From Siniperca chuatsi (taxonomy: Eukaryota > Chordata > Actinopteri > Centrarchiformes > Sinipercidae), in NCBI RefSeq assembly GCF_020085105.1, contig NC_058063.1, forward strand, positions 1,296,001 to 1,360,000: 64,000 nucleotides of DNA, in the 5' to 3' direction. Shown in pieces: positions 54,839 through 64,000 of the stretch. Within the stretch, counting starts at the first letter, position 1; every line of letters begins with the position of its first letter. Under the pieces are notes generated by a model that worked only from the letters and a program-made list of their open reading frames with translations, ran no database searches and was not told the DNA's origin. A program made the position numbers and the translations under genes.

Positions 54839-57800
54839 AGAGAGCAAAGTGCCTTATGTCCCTGCATGAACCCCGTCAGTCTGAACACAAGAAGATGGAC
54901 CATGAAGTGGCTGACCTTCCCAGTGGCCCGCTGGATATCTACAGGAAAAAAGCCTCTTTTAACTGGAAGGACATGCTCCACTTTATAGAGGGAGAAGAAA
55001 TGCTTGCATTCAAGGTAGCTGTCAGCATCAAATGCTCTGTGTAGTTAGGACTAAATCTGCAAATGTTTAATAATGTGAATAGTTATACACAAATGCCACT
55101 GGTTTTGACACAGTTCATTAAAGCCCCACTATGTAGACTCCTAGCGGTGGTATAAAAAAAGACAGGGAAACAATGTGCATATGGGCTTTACTATTCAATT
55201 AGAACAAAGAAGCTACTACTTTTGTAATCAAACTACAAAAGGATGTATAGGTAACAAAAAATACATAATGTAATACATAAATAAATAATTGATTTTGTAA
55301 ATCAATTTGACAAAAGTTAAGTAAAAGTAAAAGAGTAATAAACAGCTGAATGAGGGGGGATTCCTTTACAATTTGCCCTCAGGTGGCCCTCTAATCCTCA
55401 GATTGGCAAAACTTTGCTTGTCAGGCCTGGTATGTAACAAGTGCTCTCACCTAGCTAATGACTTCCTTACCCTGTCTGTTGCTCTCAGCCCAGAGCCCAT
55501 TGGTTATCTTCAGTAGGAACCAAAAACAGATCACAAATACATAGTTTCATTTTTAAAAAGGCTCAGTAATTTCCTAAAACAGCTGGCCACTGTAGTTTTT
55601 TAGCAAATGCTGCTCAAGCAGGAGGAAATAGTGCAATTGATGGGGACTATTTTCAGCAGCGGATTAATCCACATTTGGTGCTATATTGGAGAGTATTTGG
55701 GGCAGAAGTAGAATGGTATATGTGGGATTGAGCCAAAATAAACTTCATTGTGTGTTCATAGTAATAAAGGAACATGTCACACAGTACTCACTGACAATTG
55801 CTGTTGAGAAGACAATATCACCACAAGGTCAATTTAGTAGCTGTTTTGGTCTTGGGCGAACAGATTGTGTGGGCGTCTCCAAGCGCACCTGCCATTTTGG
55901 TTGTGCAAAAGGGCTTGGTAAAGTGGAATATAGATCGAAGGGTGTGATGATTAAATAAATACACCCTCAGCCACTCACATTTACTGTTCTCTGTTCTATG
56001 AAACAGCTGAGCCACTCACAGTGACGCATGAAGACAACAGCTCAACAAATGGAAAGATGCTTCTTCAGGAAATCATGTTGTTTGTGGATGGCACAGAGCG
56101 GCATGACATGAACACACAGCACCACAAATCTGCAGCCATAGCCAAATGTTTTTTTCTAAACAATTCATTAGTACAGTAATCATAGAATTAAATGAAAAAT
56201 GTTGATGATGCCGTTTATATGATTGCATAAATCCAACGCTTTTTCAGTTGTAATTCTACTCTATCTCACGTCATAAATGGTCACATCATATTGTAATATG
56301 TGACACAACAGTGTTTGCATCATAATGCATTTCTAAAATAAAGCATGAAATGCCACTTTTGTTAAAAAGACAGTTGGAAAGGATGCAGTGACACACAGGA
56401 TTGATGAGTTGCTGTAATCCAATGGCTACAGCATAAACAGCAGAATACTGAGTTATAACGGCCCAGTCTGATGTAAGTAGAGGTGTGAGTGGTTATTCTG
56501 AAAGCAGCCTGTTGTCATTTGCATACGATTTAATGAAGGTAATCACAGTGTACACATGCGTAATGGCACAGAGCTCCGATGCAGCACTTCTCAAATCAGA
56601 GGCTGCAGGGATTTAATGAACTGAAGGAGAAACTTTTCATACAATATAAAGCAGCTATGGACAACAGATACCGTAAGAATCACTCATATTCATTTATTGA
56701 TTAATGCGAACCTGGTATTTTGGTTGTGCAAAAGGGCTGGGTAAAGTGGAATATAGATCAAAGGGTGTGATGATTAATAAATACACCCTCAGCCAGTCAC
56801 ATTCACTGTTCTCATAGCTCTGGAACAGCTAAGCCACTCACAGTGATGCATGACGACAACAGCTCAACAAATGGAAAGACACTAATCTAACACGGCAGCG
56901 GTGGATGGCCGCCCACCATTGACTTCTGCCCGAGGTTTCTGCCTCTTAAAAGGAAGTTTTTCCTTGCCACTGTCGCCAAGTGCTTGCTCATGGTGGGATT
57001 TGTTGGGCTCTGTAAATAATATTATAAAGAGTACGGTCTAGACCTGCTCTATAGGAAAGTGCAATGAGATAACTTCTGTTATGAATTGGCGCTATATAAA
57101 ATAAATTTACCTGAATTTAATTAATGCAGACTGATTTGACTACGTTACTGCTTAAACCACATTAAATGTACATTTTTTATGCTGATTTAAACACATCTAC
57201 TGGCTGGAGAGTGATTTATTTAGAATGGTTTATTTACATGCAAATATTTAATTTGCTCTTGTTGATGAAATCACCAAAGTGGCAGCAAATTAATGTTGTG
57301 TTGTGGTTCTGAGACGGTCTATTCTCAGCGCAAAGTCTAAGACCCATTTTTCACCAACAACAATACCAACAACTTGCTTTGTGCTGCCTCATTTGAATAA
57401 ACATCCCACCTGTTTGTGCCTATCCTTTAAGTGTTTCAACTTAAACTGCAACTCCCATACAATATTTCATATGCAAATAATTCATATCTGAATTATTATT
57501 GGTATTATTTTTAAAATAAATCCATGGCCTAATTTGGAATGTGCTTACAATCACCTTATTAATTTAAAGAAACTTTTAACAGAAAATAAAAGTAACTTTC
57601 TGCATAACTTGTAGTAATAATAGAACATTTTTGGCGCCCTATGTCATCTTAATGTTCCTCTACAAATTCTGATATGTTCTCTTCTTCTCTGTGCTGCAGC
57701 AACATGTGTTCAAGACACTGGAGAATGATCCTCTGTTTGCCCGTCAGCCCGGGGAAGACATCCCTATCGAGAAAATGAGAGAGCTGACCTTCCTCAGGTA

Positions 57801-60800
57801 TCAACATAACAGAAAGTTTCACTTTTTGTATCCACTGTGAATTCACCCATACAGCACAATTAAATTATTTTACCACTAGTAATTGTCCTCTGTTATTATA
57901 TCCTCATCTATATACTATACATAGAGAAAATAAAGCTTCAGATAAAAATCCACAGGGTGAAGCAGCTCTTCCGCTACGACTTCATGACCAAAGAAGAGTT
58001 GATAGCCAACCCCTGGAAGACTGTGGTCCTCAGTGATTCTCTTGGCATGTATGACTGGAGCATTACGGCCAAGTATTTTCTCCACAAAGGGGTGAGTGCT
58101 CACCAGTGGCTGTGGTAGGAGGTGTGCAAAATGAAACACTGAACATAATGAGAGTATTAAAAATTTGAGGAGTTAAAGGACATGTTGTGTTCGCTGTGTG
58201 TGTATGGTAGGACAAAGGAACTTTACTTTGCTTTACTTTTCTCCACTCTACTCTTCTTTACTTTACTTTTCACCCATATCACCATTACAGCTACAAGTAA
58301 CTTTTAGCCTTGCTAGTGTGGTGGCTCTAGAGATGGCAGTGTCGGTCGGTCCACCACTTTGGTCCACAATGAAATATCTCAGCTATTGCCATGAGATTTT
58401 GTACAGACATTCATGGTTCCCAGACAATATAATAACTTAAGTGGTCCTCTGACTTTTTATCTAGCGCCATTATCAGGTCAAAATTTCACTTTGTCCAATA
58501 CTTTGGTTTATGACCAAATACTTGTAAAATGAATGATATTCCAATCAGCCTCAGATGTACTTCATGGTTAGTGCTAAAAATTGCCTGCTAAACATGCTGA
58601 TGTTAGCATTTAGCCTAAAGCACCACTTAACCTCTTTCACTCCACCCCTCCCTACCATAGACCCATTTTTTTTTCTAGGGGTTTAACATGGGATCTTTAG
58701 GGGGAGATAGCAGGTCAACAATATATGCCACATAGAAGTGGTATACATCATCTGAACGCTGGGAACCTGAAGATTAGTTGTAGTTCAGCAGTTCAGGTTT
58801 TTCTAGTCATAAATATGTAATAAACATTGTGTTTTGGTTAGGTGCCTATTCAAGTTTGAAAGTGTATAAGGACTTAGAACATTATGATGGAAGTATATGA
58901 TGGTCACAATAGGTCATTTCATACAGTGAGGTCCAAGTTTCAAAAAATGGTCTCACTACAATGAAATGGCTACTATGGGGACTACCATCATCACATATCA
59001 ATACAGTTGGGCTCATTGAATCCACAAGAGTCTCAGCTTTCCAGTCTTACCCAATTTATTCAATTCCAATACTGTTTAGGGACTCCAGTATGCAGAATTA
59101 TTCAAATGCACCATTTTTAAAATAGGAGAAAATAACACATTTATACTGTATGCAAAAAACTGCATGGTTTTTGCTCAAAACTGCATGCGATTAGCATTAA
59201 GTGGGCATGTTTGTAAAGGGGAGACTTGTGAGTACCCATAGAACCCACGTTCATTTAGATAGTTTGAGGTGAGAGGTCAAGGGTCTCTGCATTTTTATCC
59301 ATCCCACACTTTTATTTGTTGGTGTGTACCATTACAGCCTCATATGGCCGCTAGCATTTTTTCCTTTTTCTGTTTCAGATGTTTGGAGCAACTATTGCCA
59401 ACTCAGGATCTGGGAGACATAACAAATATGTTGAAAACACTGAAGACATGACGGCAAGTGTTCAACACAGCTTTATACTGCCAATAACTCACCCTTACAG
59501 TTGTATCAGTTCTTTATTCATGGCTGTCTAACAGGACAATCCAGAGTGGGGAGGGTCTACAATGATGTCAAACCATCCTGCCCCTATAGATTTATATGAT
59601 GCAGGTGCTAAATGATATTCACCGTGAGCCAGATAGTCTTCTTTGTATTCTTATTTCACTATATTTAGTTATTTTCTCCAAAACTCAAAATTTTTAGGGA
59701 TGCACAGTTTGTCATTTAACATTTGTGATTACAATTTTTGCTTCCATAATCAGCCTCACTCAGGTGTGATATTGGCACTTTCCTGTGCCAAATCAAGTGT
59801 TCCAAAATGCAAGAAATGCTCTGCTCTCAAGAACATGGGCTTTCTTCAGTATTGCATCTTTCTGAATGGATTGTGCAGCCTTTGCTTTTCACCTGGGCCA
59901 CCAAGAACAATAGCAACACTGTAAAGTGTCTCCACAGCAGTAGATACTGCCCTGGTAACTTGTTCAAATCAGCTAAAATCACTGCTCCACAGATTTTGCA
60001 CTAATCTACACAGAGCTGTTACTGCAGTCTGCAGTCGCCAAGAATGCTACAATCTCCAGTTTTCACACAGTCAGCAGGACATCACCATGAACTCAGAACT
60101 GCACGTATCTGTTTGTAGATGTTTGGATGCTTTGCACTGACTGAGCTGAGCCACGGCAGCAACACCAGAGCCATGAGGACCACAGCAACATATGACCCCT
60201 CCACCCAGGTCAGCACACACACCACACAGCACTCACATCATACACACAAAATATGTTTGTAATATATTAGGCTCATGACAACATAAAAGTATCTAAGGAT
60301 GTAATTGTCCTTTATGTCATGTTTTTGCTTTGTTGCTTGTAACAGTTTTGAATTTGCCAGGTTGCCAGCAGGGCCATAATACCACTGGGAACACCAAAGT
60401 AATTTCCTTGTTTTTTGGGAATTTGGGGTTTTTAACATTGAGTTTATATCTATAAATACACATACACTACAAATTACACATGGTGGGATTTTAAGGCTGA
60501 TTGTGATATGTTTAGACTCAGTATCTATATTATATTTAAGACTAAAAACAAAAAAATCAAAATCAAAAGGGATTTACTATTTCTCCACCACAAGCAAATA
60601 CCTGGCAGCGTGGAGGGGGATTCCATCTTCAGACCGGTGGTTCCCAACTTTTTTGGCTTGTGACTCCTTAAAACAAAGTTACGTATTGAAACCCCTCATC
60701 ACAAGTTGGTGGCCTGTTTAACCAAAGACCTTCTCAAATTGTTGTTTCATTTTAAAACTTTTAGGGGGTTAAAGATTCATTTCTGATTACCAAATCCCCT

Positions 60801-63800
60801 ATGGAGGAGTACTGACCCCCAGGTTGGGAACCACTCTTCTTAGAATTTTTGGTTCTCTTCCAGTTTTATCTGAATAATTTTTAGTCAGGTAAAATTTTCC
60901 TGTAATTCACATGAAAAAAAAAACATTTGTCTGATGAATTGAGAAGCTGAGTAAAAACGTTCACTTTCAACTCTGTAGGAGTTTGTGATCAACTCTCCAG
61001 ACTTTGAGGCTGCCAAGTTCTGGGTGGGGAACCTGGGTAAGACTGCAACCCACGCTGTGGTGTTCGCGCAGCTCTACACACCTGACCAGGTGTGCCACGG
61101 CCTGCACTCCTTCGTTGTCCCGGTAAGACTTTGACCTTCGACACCTTACCAAGTTACAGCTGTTTACATTATCAGGTGCTGTTATGTGTTACGTCACACA
61201 GCTGCATCTCAGAAAATACAGTATTACCCTAGTTTTCTACTTGGAATGTTGTTCTCACATCTCTGGAGTGCAATGTGACAATGAAAAATACATTTTGTAC
61301 TAGTACAAAAAAGAAATTCAAAACCTTAAAAGGTTGCATTTTCTGGAGAAAATGTATGTGTGCTCACATAAATAAATAAATAAATAAATAAGATCACATT
61401 GTGTCACTAATCGTGTACTTAGTGTTGTTTTTATACAGGTTAGATGACACTGAGCATCATGTGTCGCAGCCAGTGAATCTGTAACCATTGTGCTGCAGGT
61501 GAGAGATCCAAAGACCCTGCTGGCTCTGCCTGGCGTGCTGGTTGGAGACATGGGCAAGAAGCTGGGCCAGAACGGACTGGATAATGGGTAGGTGACAGCA
61601 GAGCGAGACATTGTTTTCTTCTACCGAAAGATAATTATTGATCTGATGTTTAAAGGCTTTTTACAGTGGCAGAGAAAGCCCAAGGCACAAAACATTTTCA
61701 CCAATTTGTCAACACATATGTTGCATTTAGAAATCTACCACTAATACAGAAAACACCAGCCAATACAGAAATAGTGTTACATGCTCGTGACACAGTGGAA
61801 GTAAGCTATGAAAGCATTTTGCTGCCAAGACCTATAATAAAGCTTGGTTTCAGAAAATGATGCAGAGTGTTGCAAGTGGTTTCCACACATGGTGCTTAGG
61901 GGTTTTACGAGGCTGCACTGCGTTCATTATGCCATCAAGGGTTGATCATATTCCAGCCAAGGACCAACGAGGGATCTCGAGGGAATCTGCCTCGCATATG
62001 CCTGGGCCCTGTTACAGCCCAGCTGGCAATTTTAGATGGCTACAAAGAAGAAACAGTTTAACTGTTTGGAGGATCAAACTTACCATGAAATGAGTTTTAT
62101 TAAATTCCATGCAAGTTACCTATTATCCATATTCCATATTTATTTCTAGTTTAGGATAGCCCAAGATTGTTGCAAACTATGTTAGAATTCAATGTGCTGT
62201 GGTTTTAACCATCCTACATACACAATACATCATCCACTGGTCATGTAAAGCAGCAACATATGTCCTTCAGTGCTTCAGTAAAGCCACTAGATGGAGCTAC
62301 ATTCATAGTTTATAGCAGAGGAGGAGATATTTGAGACTGCACAAGAACTGATTTGATAACAAAGCAGTTATCTCCAATATATCATTATCAAATAGGATGA
62401 CATCCAAATGTGATGATACAGTAATATACAGTATATACATGAAAAAAACTGAAGAAGCTGCTCTTAAACTAATAATGGAAGTCGTCACCAAGTGGTTTGA
62501 AGATTCATGTTAAAAAAACCTTTTCACAAAACGAGCAAGTGTTGTTTTTCAACAACAGTCAATTTATGTATCAGTTGAGAAGCTACAAGGCTCCAGGTTT
62601 CCAGTTTCAAATACCTTGGTGTCATCGTAGACTCAACTCTCTGCTTCAAAAAACAATACCTAATACCTACCTAATCACTGCACGCTTTCCTGGTCTGTCT
62701 CATTTGCTTGGCTTTTTGTCTGTGTTTGTCAGATTGTGTCCCTTCTGGTTTTAACTCTGTCTTCTGTAATGTAATGTGATTGTATGTTGTGATGTTTAAC
62801 TGCCTGCACTGATTTTCTGTTTAACTTTGTTTTGTATTAATTGCTTGCATTGTACATGTCCTACTTTTCATGATGCTGCTTTACTCATCTAAGCTTTTTT
62901 CCTGTTCTGCTTCATGTGCTTTGTCTTGTTTTAATTTTACATGTTGTGTGTTTTATTGGTGTTTTAATGGCTAATTTAACATCTGGTCAAGGGACAACAG
63001 TTGAAAATTGAAAAATTGAAAAAACACTGGCACATTGACAGTGATGTTGATCAATGTGCATTGTCCCAGTCTGGACCAGATGGTTTCCCAGAGCAAGCAC
63101 ACCAGCTTCAGACAGCGATCCTTACAATTCTCCTGCTACAGAATCAGAATCAGAAATACTTTATTGATCCCCGAGGGGAAACTCTTTTGTTACAGCAGCT
63201 CACTGTCACGTCAGTGCACACAGGAATAGAAGTACTAAGCAAATCAAAATATAATACCCTATAATACAGGCAAGATAAATTAAGTACCAAGTGGATGTAA
63301 GTATAAAATTAAATAGTGTAAAGTACAAAGTGAATTTACCAGTTGATGATAAGTATGTACGGTATAATTACTACTATAGCAAACATCACAACAACAGCAT
63401 ATCTTTTTTCAGCGCACACAGAACGGACAGCTAGCGAACCTTGAGGAGATATTTGCTGAATTTGACAAAAAAGCGTCTATTGGATTAGAATCGCATACCC
63501 TACCTTTAAGTTTAGTTAAATGTAAGATGTTCTGTTTTCAGTGCTTTGGGTCAAAAACATACAGTATTAGAAATAGCAGAGTGCTATTATGAAACAGACA
63601 CACCACATCGCTATAAATTTAATGTATTTGTTTATTTATACACATGTTGCCAGTGTCTGTGTAACCAAAAATCATTTTGAAAGATCTGTCTTTTTCCCAT
63701 CAGGTTTGCTTTGTTTCATAATGTGAGGATCCCTCAGGAGAATCTACTGAATAAGACTGGAGATGTTACTCCTGATGGCTGCTACGTTACCCCATTCAAG

Positions 63801-64000
63801 GTTAGTAAGATTCCCACTGGTGGCCAAAGATTTTTTTTTACAACTGATAAAATGATTATGTGTAATGTGAAAGGTCTCTCGTAGTGATGAGCAAATTATC
63901 ACCAACTCTGCAGTTCCTCTCAGCTCTACAGAGCTTTTTAGCCTTTTTCAGCTCAGTGTTTTTGGTTTTACGGCCCACAACTTTACTGTTTAGACTCAGA
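54839..64000 (+). CDS. acox3: acyl-CoA oxidase 3 (pristanoyl-CoA oxidase), 5' part; runs off the window
   Basis: A flavoenzyme of peroxisomal beta-oxidation: it oxidises branched-chain acyl-CoAs such as pristanoyl-CoA to trans-2-enoyl-CoA and passes electrons to O2, giving H2O2. Eight coding exons (54856-55014, 57700-57797, 57956-58091, 59379-59453, 60119-60208, 60979-61122, 61499-61587, 63704-63800) splice in consistent phase (0,2,0,0,0,0,2,0) to about 260 codons. Diagnostic strings are [38 protein letters not shown] (FAD/substrate region), [20 protein letters not shown] and [15 protein letters not shown]. The choice of acox3 over acox1 rests on these strings. The catalytic Glu and the C-terminal peroxisomal signal lie beyond the window. 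The first coding exon follows an acceptor, so an untranslated exon lies upstream. Confidence 0.95.
54856..55014 (+). CDS. acox3: acox3 coding exon 1
   Basis: The acceptor TTCTTCCCAG ends at 54838. ATG 54856 opens 53 codons ending in phase 0 (AAG|GTAGCT). Start chosen because PSGPLDIY sits at the family's usual distance from the N-terminus. Confidence 0.93.
55894..56879 (+). repeat. duplicated ~165-bp block in acox3 intron 1
   Basis: 55894-56057 and 56717-56879 are close copies (ATTTTGGTTGTGCAAAAGGG ... AACAGCTCAACAAATGGAAA). Both contain GTGTGATGATTAA followed by ACACCCTCAGCCA. Confidence 0.8.
56886..57117 (-). repeat. teleost interspersed repeat, reverse copy
   Basis: Reverse orientation of the 38994/49632 family, with GAGATAACTTCTGTTATG and AAGTTTTTCCTTGCCACTG, directly beside the duplicated intron block. 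Confidence 0.8.
57700..57797 (+). CDS. acox3: acox3 coding exon 2
   Basis: TGCTGCAG acceptor; reads [18 protein letters not shown] and ends in phase 2 (AG|GTATCA). Confidence 0.95.
57956..58091 (+). CDS. acox3: acox3 coding exon 3
   Basis: ATCCACAG acceptor; the first base completes an Arg codon. Reads [15 protein letters not shown] through [17 protein letters not shown] to donor G|GTGAGT. Confidence 0.95.
58312..58640. repeat. interspersed teleost repeat, copy 2
   Basis: Shares GGTCGGTCCACCACTTTGGT, CAGACATTCATGGTTCCC and TAAACATGCTGATGTTAGCA words with 4690-5225. Lies in acox3 intron 3. Confidence 0.6.
59379..59453 (+). CDS. acox3: acox3 coding exon 4 (GC donor)
   Basis: TGTTTCAG acceptor; 25 codons ([20 protein letters not shown]) ending ACG|GCAAGT. 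No GT is available in frame, so the following intron appears to be of the GC-AG class. Confidence 0.9.
60119..60208 (+). CDS. acox3: acox3 coding exon 5
   Basis: TTTGTAG acceptor; 30 codons with [20 protein letters not shown], the FAD-contacting region; donor CAG|GTCAGC. Confidence 0.96.
60628..60845. repeat. hAT-type MITE
   Basis: Ends GTGGTTCCCAACTTTTTTGG and CAGGTTGGGAACCAC are inverted copies; non-coding. A diverged relative (CTCTCAAACTTTTTGGC) is near 54513. Confidence 0.65.
60979..61122 (+). CDS. acox3: acox3 coding exon 6
   Basis: CTCTGTAG acceptor; 48 codons ([20 protein letters not shown]); donor CCG|GTAAGA. Confidence 0.96.
61370..61392 (+). repeat. (AAAT)n microsatellite
   Basis: About six tetranucleotide units in acox3 intron 6. 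Confidence 0.9.
61499..61587 (+). CDS. acox3: acox3 coding exon 7
   Basis: TGCTGCAG acceptor; [20 protein letters not shown] and GQNGLDN; ends in phase 2 (GG|GTAGGT). Confidence 0.96.
63139..63410 (-). mobile_element. L2-type LINE 3' end
   Basis: Minus-strand tail (AATAAAGTATTTCTGATTC, then TTTCCCCTCGGGGATC on that strand) as in the 14565-15318 copy, plus its AT-rich 3' UTR. Lies in acox3 intron 7. Confidence 0.8.
63704..63800 (+). CDS. acox3: acox3 coding exon 8
   Basis: TTCCCATCAG acceptor; the first base completes Gly. Reads [20 protein letters not shown] to donor AAG|GTTAGT. The following intron continues past the window end. Confidence 0.96.

Overview
The window is vertebrate nuclear DNA and almost certainly comes from a ray-finned fish. 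It is AT-rich and intron-rich. It carries L2/CR1-type, I/Nimb-type and tRNA-derived retroelements, several teleost-style MITEs and many 5-bp-flanked solo LTRs. Its only clear host gene is the 5' half of peroxisomal acyl-CoA oxidase 3 (acox3), on the + strand from 54.84 kb to the right edge. A second host-derived piece, a CALHM-like exon with one in-frame stop, lies at 5.83-6.27 kb.

The most interesting region is 17.4-29.7 kb, a decayed Maverick/Polinton (adintovirus-like) large DNA transposon or endogenous virus. The rightward arm carries a protein-primed family-B DNA polymerase, an A32-type packaging ATPase, a small basic protein and a conserved protein of unknown function. The leftward arm carries an adenain-like protease, the double-jelly-roll major capsid protein, a pX-like small virion protein, a penton-like minor capsid protein and three accessory ORFs. 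The two arms meet tail to tail at 24.1 kb, where poly(A) signals lie about 40 bp apart. The polymerase appears to have a spliced leader of small exons joined by three phase-1 introns. The penton ORF is fused to what looks like the N-terminal module of a Polinton integrase, and no catalytic integrase core is seen. The polymerase, ATPase and major capsid genes are broken. The protease, pX-like, penton-chimera and one helical ORF are still open. A short remnant of a related element, in the same orientation, lies at about 50.6-51.4 kb.

Between 34.0 and 39.0 kb, on the - strand, is the 3' half of a complex endogenous retrovirus. It has an integrase C-terminus, a Cys-rich ORF, small accessory ORFs, a decayed envelope, a seven-hydrophobic-segment membrane protein and an acidic, Pro-rich ORF with a possible nuclear signal. 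A degraded Ty3/gypsy body (29.74-31.6 kb) and a possible 3' LTR (about 31.6-32.9 kb) separate it from the Maverick.

From 41.3 to 47.35 kb is a full-span but decayed I/Nimb-type LINE (zinc-knuckle ORF1, then APE endonuclease, RT and RNase H), with two solo LTRs inserted in ORF2. The rest of the left 17 kb is intergenic DNA with a fold-back MITE, a solo LTR, nested L2/CR1 LINE fragments and a SINE. Five solo LTRs have recognisable ends and 5-bp target duplications, four of them exact. Four of the five sit inside older mobile elements, which gives a relative order of insertion.
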